The notes below the pieces were generated by a model. It saw only the letters and a program-made list of their open reading frames with translations, was not told where the DNA came from and did no database searches. Below, one piece after another: positions 49,511 to 56,821 of a stretch of 64,000 bases of DNA. Both the position numbers and the translations under genes were made by a program. The DNA lies in the NCBI RefSeq assembly GCF_014203235.1, contig NZ_JACHIN010000017.1:141852-205851 (forward strand), given 5' to 3'. This DNA comes from Nonomuraea endophytica (GTDB taxonomy: Bacteria > Actinomycetota > Actinomycetes > Streptosporangiales > Streptosporangiaceae). Position 1 is the stretch's first letter; each line of letters starts with the position of its first letter.

Positions 49511-49959
49511 AGGTGGAAGGGGGCGGTCTCTACCTTCACGCGCATCCAGAAGGTGCCGTCGAGTTCGATCTTGCAGTTGATTTTGTAGGTGTTCTCGTTT
49601 CCGCCGCTGATCGTCGAGGCGCCGGTGTCCACGCGTTTCGTGACGTTCGGGCCCTGGCGGATCTCGTAGCCGGTGTGAGAATGCCAGGTCGCCGAGATGC
49701 CGTTCCAATGGCGGTGAACGGGGAAACACCAGATGCGCATCTTGCGGGTCTTGGCGCAGGATCCGAAGCCTCGGTAGGTGTATCGGTTCGCGTTCGTGTT
49801 CCAGCTGACCACGGCCTTCACCGTGCAGCCGAAGGCGCTCGCCTCGCGTGAACTGCCCCCGACGGGGCCGGTGGCATTGGCGGGAGCCGCGTACAGGCTC
49901 AGTCCGGAAAGGAGAACGACCGCTCCTGCTGCCAGTGCGTTTAATCGCCCATGACGCAT
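49507..49959 (-). CDS. Small secreted protein of unknown function
   Basis: A 150-aa exported protein. Signal peptide about 1-29 (LLSGLSLYAAPANA). The mature part of about 120 residues is rich in Trp, Tyr, Asn and Thr and has four cysteines (near 44, 68, 78 and 128), suggesting two disulfides and a compact beta-rich fold. I do not recognise a family. GAGGTGAT precedes the ATG. It is convergent with the TetR gene and divergent from the methyltransferase at 50057. Confidence 0.7.
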   Translation of the reverse strand: MRHGRLNALAAGAVVLLSGLSLYAAPANATGPVGGSSREASAFGCTVKAVVSWNTNANRYTYRGFGSCAKTRKMRIWCFPVHRHWNGISATWHSHTGYEIRQGPNVTKRVDTGASTISGGNENTYKINCKIELDGTFWMRVKVETAPFHL

Positions 49960-50056
49960 CGAAGATCACCTCGACCGCTTGTCCAGCGTCCTTTTCTCAG
50001 GCTTACCAGACCGGTGAAATCGCGTCGAGGCACACCGCGAAAGGAACGAAGACCCC

Positions 50057-50686
50057 TTGACCCACGAGCCGGCAGCCCAGACGTACTGGAACACCAATAT
50101 CGCCCGCCATCCCGGCATTCTGCGTGAGGTGCCGCAAGGGTGCGCTGAGGCGCTGGACGTCGGCTGCGGGGACGGCCTGCTCGTGGCGAAGTTGGCCGAG
50201 AGGGCCGAGCGGGTCACCGGCGTCGACACCTCGCCGGAGATGATCGCCCGCGCCCGGGAGCGGACCGGCCGGGACGTCGTTCTCCTGGAGGCCGACTTCC
50301 TCGCCGCCGACCTGCCGCTGGAGGGGTTCGACTTCATCTGCTCGGTGTCCACGATCCACCACATGGACTTCGAGGCAGCCCTGGTCAGGATGCGCGAGCT
50401 GCTGCGTCCCGGCGGCACGCTGGTGGTGGTCGGGCTGGCCCGCGACGTCACCTTCGCGGACTGGCTGGTCAGGATCCCGGGGCTGCCCGCCGTATGGGTG
50501 ATCAAGAAGCTGCGACGGGCCCGCGGGCCGAGGGGGATGCCCGCCGCCGACGTCCAGATGGGATATCGGCAAGTACGGCAAAAGGCCCGGCGGTTGCTGC
50601 CCGGATCGCGGTACAGACGGCACCTGCTGCGCCGGTACTCGGTGATCTGGCAGAAGCCTGGTAGAACCGCCGAATATGAGGGCTGA
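50057..50686 (+). CDS. Class I SAM-dependent methyltransferase
   Basis: A 209-aa methyltransferase of the Methyltransf_11/UbiE-like type. SAM loop EALDVGCGDGLL (near 31-42), acidic ribose-binding residue in GVDTSPEM, and motif LLRPGGTLVVVGL after the active site. The C-terminal third is basic (Arg-rich). TTG 50057 gives a family-like N-terminus; AAGGA lies somewhat far upstream. It is the first of four closely spaced plus-strand genes (21-base gap to the next), so it may modify a product of that group, but the substrate is unknown. Confidence 0.85.
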   Translation: MTHEPAAQTYWNTNIARHPGILREVPQGCAEALDVGCGDGLLVAKLAERAERVTGVDTSPEMIARARERTGRDVVLLEADFLAADLPLEGFDFICSVSTIHHMDFEAALVRMRELLRPGGTLVVVGLARDVTFADWLVRIPGLPAVWVIKKLRRARGPRGMPAADVQMGYRQVRQKARRLLPGSRYRRHLLRRYSVIWQKPGRTAEYEG

Positions 50687-50706
50687 TGCCGGTATGGTGA
50701 CCGTTC

Positions 50707-50994
50707 ATGATGCGCGTCCTGGTTCCTGTACGGCTGCGTAGGGCGGTACGTGGCTGGTTCGACTCCCGATACATCTCGGTCGCGGATCATCGCCAGGACA
50801 TCAAGGACGCCCTCTGGGAGGTCCAGACGCTCCGGCGCGAGGTCGTCACCCTCCAGCAGGAGGTCAGGCAGCTCACCTCCAGGACCGGTGACGCGCAGCG
50901 GCTGTCCAAGGAGACGGCGGACGCGCTCGACCACGTCCTGCAGAACGAGGTGCTGGTCTGGCAGGCGATCGACGGGCTCAAGGAGCGCTCGTGA
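50707..50994 (+). CDS. Small coiled-coil protein
   Basis: A 95-aa protein: a basic, possibly membrane-touching start (VLVPVRLRRAVRGWF), then from about residue 27 a long heptad-patterned helix (VQTLRREVVTLQQEVRQLTS) continuing to a second helix near 68-90. No known domain. A TATGGT box at 50693 stands nine bases before the ATG and no ribosome site is seen, so it could be read from its own leaderless message. Its stop overlaps the next start (GTGA), which ties it to the PP-loop enzyme; a scaffold or partner role is inference. Confidence 0.7.
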   Translation: MMRVLVPVRLRRAVRGWFDSRYISVADHRQDIKDALWEVQTLRREVVTLQQEVRQLTSRTGDAQRLSKETADALDHVLQNEVLVWQAIDGLKERS

Positions 50995-52196
50995 AGGTCG
51001 CCTGGGACGGCGCCGAGCTGGCCTTCCGCCTCGACCCCGAGGACGAGATCACCGGCAGGGCGGCCGACGAGCACCCGGTCAAGCTCAGGACCAGCACGTG
51101 CGCGTTCGGCGGCGTGCCGGACGACGCGCACCCCGACCTGTTCGCGGTGGCCGCCTGGTCGGTCGTCGCGCCCTGGACGCGCAGGCGCATCACCTTCGAC
51201 CGGCCCGTCTCCGCCGAGGTGGCCCAGGCGTTGCACGACGGCTGGGGGATCGAGGCGGGCCCGGTCGGCGGGCCGCCCAGGACCCAGGGCCGGACGCTGG
51301 CGATCTCCTACAGCGGCGGCGCCGACTCGGTCGCGGCCGCGGCGATCTTCCCCGAGGCGCCGTTCGTGCACTTCAGGCGGGTGCCGCACCCGAGGGTGCC
51401 CAACCGGTGGACCCACTACCGCTCCGACGTGCTGGCCGACCTGGCGAAGAAGACCGGCCGCGAGCTGACCACGGTCACCTCCGACCTGGAGTTCACGCTC
51501 GCCGAGCCGCGCCCCGGCTACCCGGAGCACCACGCCGTCGCGGCGGGCGCGCTGCTGCTGGCCGACCGGATGGACCTCGGCGGGCTGGCGTTCGGCTACG
51601 AGCTCGGCTCCCGGTGGCTGGGCGGTGACAGGTATCTGCTGCGGTTCACGCCGGACAACCCGATGTGGGCGCCGCACGGGGCGTGGGGCCGGTTGTTCGC
51701 CGCCGCCGGGGTGCCCATCGTGCTGCCGGTCGGCGGGGTCAGCGAGGCCGTGACGATGCGGCTGGCGCTCGGCTCCCCGCTCAGGGCCCAGGTCCGCTGG
51801 TGCCTCCAGGGCGCCGACGGGCCCTGCCGTACCTGCGGGAAATGCTTCTACAAGGAGATCATCCAGGCCGCCGTGGAGCGGCGGCCCCTCGACACGCCGC
51901 TCACCGCCGACCGCGCCGTGGTGCGCAAGTGGCTGCGCAAGCCGCCTTACGGCGGCATGGAGATGATCGAGTACGGCCTGGCCCGCATCCCCGGTGTGGA
52001 AAGCTCCATACTTGCCGGAGCCCTCGACTACTTCGACGCCACGGAGGAGTCCACGAGCTGGCTGGAGCACTGCTACCCGCCCGCCCTGGCCGAGATCCCC
52101 GAGCCGTGGCGTGAGCCGGCGAGTGCGTTCATGGCGGAGAACGCCGGGCTGATGACCCCCGGCGAGGCACGGCGCGTGGAGGAATGGGGATCGTGA
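50991..52196 (+). CDS. QueC-like PP-loop enzyme with cysteine (zinc) site
   Basis: A 401-aa protein. The ATP PP-loop is SYSGGADS (106-113). Cys271, Cys279, Cys282 and Cys285 form a C-x7-C-x2-C-x2-C pattern close to the zinc site of QueC (C-x8-C-x2-C-x2-C), the enzyme that adenylates a carboxylate to make an amide or nitrile. The ~100-residue N-terminal part and ~110-residue C-terminal part are extra to QueC. Not preQ0 synthesis itself: no other queuosine gene is here. AAGGAG is seven bases before GTG 50991; its end overlaps the aminopeptidase start. I infer ATP-dependent activation of a carboxylate on an unknown substrate. Confidence 0.75.
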   Translation: MKVAWDGAELAFRLDPEDEITGRAADEHPVKLRTSTCAFGGVPDDAHPDLFAVAAWSVVAPWTRRRITFDRPVSAEVAQALHDGWGIEAGPVGGPPRTQGRTLAISYSGGADSVAAAAIFPEAPFVHFRRVPHPRVPNRWTHYRSDVLADLAKKTGRELTTVTSDLEFTLAEPRPGYPEHHAVAAGALLLADRMDLGGLAFGYELGSRWLGGDRYLLRFTPDNPMWAPHGAWGRLFAAAGVPIVLPVGGVSEAVTMRLALGSPLRAQVRWCLQGADGPCRTCGKCFYKEIIQAAVERRPLDTPLTADRAVVRKWLRKPPYGGMEMIEYGLARIPGVESSILAGALDYFDATEESTSWLEHCYPPALAEIPEPWREPASAFMAENAGLMTPGEARRVEEWGS

Positions 52197-53035
52197 AGGT
52201 CTACCTGTCGGTCGACATGGAGGGCGTGACCGGGTTGACCGACCCGGAGGAGATGCACGCGGGCAAGCGCGGTTACGAACGCGGCTGCGAGCTCATGACC
52301 GCCGACGCCAACGCGGCCATCGAGGGAGCATTCGCGGCCGGGGCGACGAACGTGCTGGTCAACGACGCGCACGGGTCCACGAAGAACCTGCGCATCGACC
52401 TGCTCGACCCGCGCGCCACGCTCATCAGGGGGCCGGGCAAGTCGCAGCGGATGGCCCAGGGACTCGACGCCTCCTTCCAGGCCGCCTGCTTCGTCGGCTA
52501 CCACGCCATGGCCGGAGTGCCGCACGGCGTGCTCAACCACACCTGGATGGGCAAGGAGATCCAGAACGTCTACCTCAACGGCGAGGTCTGCGGCGAGACC
52601 AGGATCGTTGCCGCGTGCGCCGGGTTCCACGGGGTGCCGGTGGTGCTGGTCGCCGGGGACGAGGCGGTCGGCGAGGAGGCGCGCGAACTGCTCGGCGACG
52701 TCGAGACGGTCGCGGTCAAGAAGGGCATCGACAAGTTCTCCGCCGAACTGCTGCCGCCGAGCGTGGCCCAGGCCAGGATCCGCGAGGCCACGGAGCGGGC
52801 GCTGAGCCGGGTCGCGGACTTCACGCCCTATGCGGTGGCGGCGCCGTACACGCTGGGAGTGGAGTGGAACTCCACCGCCATCGCGGCGGCCGTCGCGCTG
52901 ATCCCCGGCGTGAAGGCGGCGGGGACGCGCCACATCGAGTTCACGACCGACGACTTCACCCAGATCATGGCGCTGTTCGGGCTGTTCGCGACCATCGGCG
53001 GCCAGGTCGCCTGCGGCAGCGGTCCCTACGGTTGA
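52193..53035 (+). CDS. M55-family D-aminopeptidase (DppA-like)
   Basis: A 280-aa zinc peptidase that removes D-amino acids from peptides. With the GTG at 52193 as residue 1, metal ligands are Asp8 and Glu10 (SVDMEG), His60 (NDAHGS), His104 (GYHAMAG) and Glu131 (LNGEV), numbering nearly that of B. subtilis DppA, which supports this start over ATG 52184. His116 is the likely catalytic residue. GTG overlaps the previous stop. The stop TGA lies within the TTGA at the end of the TnpB element, so the last residues may have been reset by the insertion. Confidence 0.88.
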   Translation: MKVYLSVDMEGVTGLTDPEEMHAGKRGYERGCELMTADANAAIEGAFAAGATNVLVNDAHGSTKNLRIDLLDPRATLIRGPGKSQRMAQGLDASFQAACFVGYHAMAGVPHGVLNHTWMGKEIQNVYLNGEVCGETRIVAACAGFHGVPVVLVAGDEAVGEEARELLGDVETVAVKKGIDKFSAELLPPSVAQARIREATERALSRVADFTPYAVAAPYTLGVEWNSTAIAAAVALIPGVKAAGTRHIEFTTDDFTQIMALFGLFATIGGQVACGSGPYG

Positions 53036-53190
53036 CTTCCTCTCCACGGCCGAAGCCGGGGGATTCCCACCCTCGCGGGTTGGGGTTCCTGCTTCACCAC
53101 CAGCCGCCCGCCGAGCTTGCGCCCCTGAGGTCCTACGCCGGCTCCACAGGCGTTTCAGCTCTCCGCCGGCCCGGCGGCGAGGATGTTCCT
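53032..53190 (-). ncRNA. Predicted omega/reRNA region of the TnpB element
   Basis: In IS605-type elements the guide RNA runs from the 3' end of tnpB through the right end, with its guide just beyond the element. Here that would cover the last tnpB codons, the 119-base non-coding stretch with hairpin, and end at TCAA (53032). The guide would then read ACCGTAGGGACC-type host sequence, rc of bases just below 53032. Position is inferred, exact 5' end unknown. Confidence 0.45.
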
Positions 53191-54261
53191 GGCCGCGTTC
53201 ACATCGCGGTCGTGGACGGCGCCGCAGGCGCATTCCCATTCCCGGACGTTCAGCGGCATCGTGTGGCGCAGGGTCCCGCAAGCCGAGCACAGCTTCGAGG
53301 AGGGGAACCAGCGGTCCACCGCCACGAGCGTCCGGCCATACCACCGCGCCTTGTACTCCAGCATGGCCCGCAACTCCCGCCAGGACGCGTCAGAGATGGC
53401 GCGGGCCAGGCTGTGGTTCTTGACCATGTCACGGACGGTCAGGCCTTCCACGGCGATCACTTGGTTCTCGCGAACAAGCCGTGTCGTGACTTTGTGCAGG
53501 TGATCCCGCCTGCGGTCGGCGATCCGGGCGTACACCCTGGCCACCCGCAGACGGATTCTGGCCCGGTTGGCCGAGCCCTTCTGTTTGCGAGCCAGCGACC
53601 GCTGGGCCTTGGCGAGCTTGCGACGGTCGGCCCGTTCACGGCGCGGGTTGACGATCTTCTCTCCGGTGGAGAGCGTGGCCAGGGCAGTGATGCCCGCATC
53701 GACGCCGACCGTCTCCGCCACCGGCGGCAGTGGTTCGATCTTCTCCTCGACCAGCATCGAGACGAACCCGCGTCCCGCTGGGTCCTTCGACACCGTCACC
53801 GTGGACGGCTCCGCGCCCTCCGGCAGCGCTCGCGACCACACGATCGCGAGCGGGGCGTCCATCTTGGCCAGCGTCAGCGTGCCGTCGCGCCAGCGGAACG
53901 CGCTGCGCGTGTACTCCGCCGACGCGCGGGACTTCTTGCGCGACTTGAACGCCGGGTACCTGGCCCGTTTGGCGAAGAAGTTCGCGAACGCCGTCTGCAG
54001 ATGGCGAAGAGCCTGCTGAAGCGGGACGGACGACACCTCGAGCAGGAAGTCAAACTCGCCGCTACGCTTCCACTCCGTCAGGCGGGCCGAGGACTCCACG
54101 TAGGAGACGCGACGCCCTTCGATGGTGTAGGCGCGGGTCCGCTCAGCGAGGGCCTTGTTGTAGATGAGGCGAACGCGGCCGAACGTCCGGGCAAGCTCTC
54201 CGGCCTGTTCGGGGGTTGGGTAGAAGCGATATTTGTCGGCTCGCTTCACGATCTGCGCCAC
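53155..54261 (-). CDS. tnpB: RNA-guided endonuclease TnpB
   Basis: A 368-aa TnpB with all key residues. RuvC-I Asp188 (GVDAGI), RuvC-II Glu272 (IAVEGL), RuvC-III Asp353 (HDRDVNAAR), and a zinc ribbon with Cys325, Cys328, Cys344, Cys346. N-terminal VKRADKYRFYPTPEQA is the family start. GTG 54261 chosen by family N-terminus; ATG 54297 is possible. TnpB cuts DNA next to a short motif using a guide RNA from the element's right end. Intact coding suggests it is recent or maintained. It lies between the aminopeptidase and amine oxidase genes, both on the other strand. Confidence 0.92.
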   Translation of the reverse strand: MAQIVKRADKYRFYPTPEQAGELARTFGRVRLIYNKALAERTRAYTIEGRRVSYVESSARLTEWKRSGEFDFLLEVSSVPLQQALRHLQTAFANFFAKRARYPAFKSRKKSRASAEYTRSAFRWRDGTLTLAKMDAPLAIVWSRALPEGAEPSTVTVSKDPAGRGFVSMLVEEKIEPLPPVAETVGVDAGITALATLSTGEKIVNPRRERADRRKLAKAQRSLARKQKGSANRARIRLRVARVYARIADRRRDHLHKVTTRLVRENQVIAVEGLTVRDMVKNHSLARAISDASWRELRAMLEYKARWYGRTLVAVDRWFPSSKLCSACGTLRHTMPLNVREWECACGAVHDRDVNAARNILAAGPAES

Positions 54262-54330
54262 CGCCCACAATCTATCGCACGAACATCCAAGAATCATACT
54301 TGTGTTCGATTCGTGGCGCCGTGTCGCGTG

Positions 54331-54364
54331 TCCTCCTCCCGCCTGAAGTCGGGGGACTCCACGC
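54331..54364. repeat. Second copy of the TnpB right-end-like motif, direct orientation
   Basis: GCCTGAAGTCGGGGGACTCC here aligns with GCC-GAAGCCGGGGGATTCC at 53049-53067, both after a pyrimidine-rich run and on the same strand. It may be a remnant of another element's end or the left-end hairpin of this one. Confidence 0.4.
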
Positions 54365-54377
54365 TTAGGAGATTCAG

Positions 54378-55922
54378 ATGAACACCGTCACCCGGCGTGG
54401 GCTCCTGGTCGGGATCGGCGCGGCCGGGGGAGCGGGGGCGATGTACGCGGCGATGGGGGCGCTGGGGCTCGCGCCTGATGAGCAGGAGAAGGCGTTCACG
54501 CCGCCGTCGCCCAGTGACTTCACGCTGCGGGGCAGGGCTTCGGCCAAAGTGGTGATCATCGGGGCGGGGGTCGCCGGGCTGACGGCCGCGTACGAGCTGG
54601 GCAAGGCCGGGTACGACTGCACGTTGCTGGAGGCCCGGGGGCAGGCGGGTGGGCGGAATCTGACGTTGCGCGGCGGGGACCGGGTGACTGAGACGAGCGG
54701 GCCCGCGCAGGATGTGCGGTTCGGGGAGGGCGTGTACTTCAACGCCGGGCCCGGGCGGATCGCGCCGTGGATGGTCACCATGGACTACTGCCGTGAGCTG
54801 GGCATCCCGATCGAGGCGTTCATCAACAACAACGCCAACGCGTTCGTGCACACCAACGGGAGGACGGTCCGGGCGAAGGCCGCCCGCGCCGACATGTACG
54901 GATATATCGCCGAACTCCTCGCCAAAGCCACAAATGTCGGCCAGCTCAACCGCAAGCTCACCAAGGACGACAAGGAACGGCTGCTGGAGTTCCTGCGCCG
55001 CTTCGGCGACCTCGGCCCGGCCTACGACTACAACGGCTCGGCCCGCCGCGGATTCGTGAAATATCCGGCCACCCAGAACGGTATCCAGCTCGACCCGCCC
55101 GGCTCCCTCCACCAGGTGCTCGCCGCCGCCACCGGCCGCGCCATCACCAACGACTTCGGCTACGAACAGGCCACCCCCATGTTCCAGCCGGTCGGCGGCA
55201 TGGACGCCATCGTCAAGGCGCTGACCGCCGCCGTCGGCCCCGAACGCATCAGGACCGGCGTCCAGGTCACCGCCATCACCACCCGCGAGAAGGACGTCCA
55301 GGTCACCTGGAACGGCGGCGCCCTCACCGCCGACTACTGCCTGGCCACCCTCCCGCCGCACATCCTCGCCAAGATGACGCACAACCTCGGCGCCGACGTC
55401 ACCGCCGCCCTGAAGCGCCCCGTCCCGGTCGCGGCGGGCAAGATCGGCCTGGAGTACGGCCGGCGCTGGTGGGAGATCGACGACCGGATCTACGGCGGCA
55501 TCACCGAGACCGACCTCGACATCACCCACATCTGGTACCCCTCCCACGGCTACCACTCCCCGCGCGGCCTCGTCGTCGGCTACTACACCAGCGACGAGCA
55601 GGCCGAGCTGTACGGCGCCCTGACCCCCGAGGACCGCCGCCGCCGGGCCATCACCCAGGGCAAGAAGATCCACGGCGAGAAGTACCGGGCCGAGCTGCTG
55701 TCCGACGTCTCCGTAGCCTGGGAACGCCAGCCGCACATCCAGGGCGGATGGGCCCGCTGGCCCGCCTTTGATTCGTCCTTCACTCTTCTGCAACGCCCCA
55801 GCGGAAGGGTTTACTTCGCGGGTGACTGGCTCACCCACCTGATCGCCTGGCAGGCGGGGGCCATGGAGTCCGCGCGCAACGCCGTCACCCAGCTGCATCA
55901 ACGAGTGCTGCAGTCACCCTAG
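54378..55922 (+). CDS. Tat-exported flavin amine oxidase (monoamine/L-amino-acid oxidase family)
   Basis: A 514-aa FAD oxidase. A twin-arginine signal (TRRGLLVGIGAAGGAGAM, 5-22) sends the folded protein out of the cell. The FAD Rossmann motif VVIIGAGVAGLTAAYELGKAG is at 58-78, then the LEARGQAGGRN motif. The C-terminal FAD contact is GRVYFAGDWLTHLIAWQAGAMESA, ending in the family's usual GA.ESG-like segment. It likely oxidises an amine or L-amino acid giving peroxide. AGGAG is six bases before the ATG. The next gene follows 25 bases later. Confidence 0.88.
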   Translation: MNTVTRRGLLVGIGAAGGAGAMYAAMGALGLAPDEQEKAFTPPSPSDFTLRGRASAKVVIIGAGVAGLTAAYELGKAGYDCTLLEARGQAGGRNLTLRGGDRVTETSGPAQDVRFGEGVYFNAGPGRIAPWMVTMDYCRELGIPIEAFINNNANAFVHTNGRTVRAKAARADMYGYIAELLAKATNVGQLNRKLTKDDKERLLEFLRRFGDLGPAYDYNGSARRGFVKYPATQNGIQLDPPGSLHQVLAAATGRAITNDFGYEQATPMFQPVGGMDAIVKALTAAVGPERIRTGVQVTAITTREKDVQVTWNGGALTADYCLATLPPHILAKMTHNLGADVTAALKRPVPVAAGKIGLEYGRRWWEIDDRIYGGITETDLDITHIWYPSHGYHSPRGLVVGYYTSDEQAELYGALTPEDRRRRAITQGKKIHGEKYRAELLSDVSVAWERQPHIQGGWARWPAFDSSFTLLQRPSGRVYFAGDWLTHLIAWQAGAMESARNAVTQLHQRVLQSP

Positions 55923-55947
55923 TGACGGCGGGCGTAAGGTCCTGAGG

Positions 55948-56478
55948 ATGGAAGAGACTTTGCACTGGCAGCCCGCGGCGACACACACCGAGCTCCTCGC
56001 CGGCCCGGTGGCCGAGGCGGTCCGCGCGCTCGCTGACGACGACGTCCACGTGGCCGCGATCGACCCCGGCCTGGCCGACACCGCCGCGTTCTGTGAGAAG
56101 TACGGCGTGGCACTCGACGAGTCGGCCAACTGCGTGATCGTGGCGGGAAAGCGGGGCGGTGAGGTGCGGTACGCGGCGTGCATGGTGCTGGCGACCATGC
56201 GGGCCGACGTCAACGGCGTCATCCGCAAGCGTCTCGACGTCCGCAAGTCCAGCTTCGCGCCGATGGCCGAGGCGGTCGAGCTGACCGGCATGGAGTACGG
56301 CGGCATCACCCCGCTCGGACTGCCGGCGGACTGGCCTATCCTGGTTGATTCGAACGTGGCATCGCATAACAGGGTCGTCATCGGAAGCGGCGTGCGCAGG
56401 TCCAAGCTCGCCGTCTCCGGGGCGCTGCTGGCCGGGCTCAAGGGCGCTGAGGTGCTCGACCTGGCCACTGGAGCGTAG
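55948..56478 (+). CDS. YbaK/EbsC-family aminoacyl-tRNA deacylase-like protein
   Basis: A 176-aa protein of the YbaK/ProX editing fold, which clears mischarged aminoacyl-tRNAs. The class motif is VIVAGKRGGEVRYAACM (about 68-84) with a lysine in the YbaK catalytic position, then DVNGVIRKRLDVRKSSFAP and GGITPLGLP. The ATG is preceded by GAGG at only one base and AAGG farther away. Its TAG stop lies within the first 76-bp repeat. Possible co-transcription with the oxidase upstream; no functional link is evident. Confidence 0.85.
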   Translation: MEETLHWQPAATHTELLAGPVAEAVRALADDDVHVAAIDPGLADTAAFCEKYGVALDESANCVIVAGKRGGEVRYAACMVLATMRADVNGVIRKRLDVRKSSFAPMAEAVELTGMEYGGITPLGLPADWPILVDSNVASHNRVVIGSGVRRSKLAVSGALLAGLKGAEVLDLATGA

Positions 56479-56698
56479 GAGCTCTGACCGTAGAGAGCGA
56501 GGAACGATGCCAACGAAGGTCAGAGCGGACGCGACCATTAGACACTGAGCGTAGGAGCTCTGACCGTAGAGAGCGAGGAACGATGCCAACGAAGGTCAGA
56601 GCGGACGCGACCATTAGACACTGAGCGTAGGAGCTCTGACCGTAGAGAGCGAGGAACGATGCCAACGAAGGTCAGAGCGGACGCGACCATTAGACACT
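56471..56698. repeat. Three identical 76-bp tandem repeats with hairpin and mini-ORF
   Basis: Copies at 56471-56546, 56547-56622, 56623-56698, with no differences. Each has a 9-bp inverted repeat GCTCTGACC / GGTCAGAGC (first copy 56481-56489 and 56518-56526, loop 28) and, after GAGG, a frame ATG...TGA coding MPTKVRADATIRH (56507-56548, 56583-56624, 56659-56700). The rest of the gap, 56701-56821, holds only a -10-like TATGGT at 56806 near the kinase start. Confidence 0.85.
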
Positions 56699-56821
56699 GA
56701 GACGTATTCGAGACCGTTGGATGGGAAACCGATGGGGCTGATCCGGACGTTGTACGAGTGGGAATGTGGCCCCATGGTTCATCTCGTGGGCGGGGATTAA
56801 GCCGGTATGGTGCTTCATGCC

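Larger units (their letters stand above)
53032..54377 (-). mobile_element. IS200/IS605-group lone-tnpB element (no tnpA)
   Basis: One intact tnpB with flanking non-coding ends and no transposase tnpA. The right end, at the low-coordinate side, ends in GAGGAAGTCAA on the minus strand (53032-53042) after a hairpin (GGCTTCGGCC core), the usual end of such elements. The left boundary is not defined; it lies between about 54262 and 54377. Without tnpA, movement would need a helper. Confidence 0.6.

Noticed and set aside
53036..54377. A tnpA transposase beside tnpB
   Set aside because: No frame with HUH motif or matching length exists on either side of tnpB.
56471..56698. tRNA cluster (76-base period)
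   Set aside because: No acceptor stem, no TTC-arm sequence and no cloverleaf pairing; the only stem is a 9-bp hairpin.
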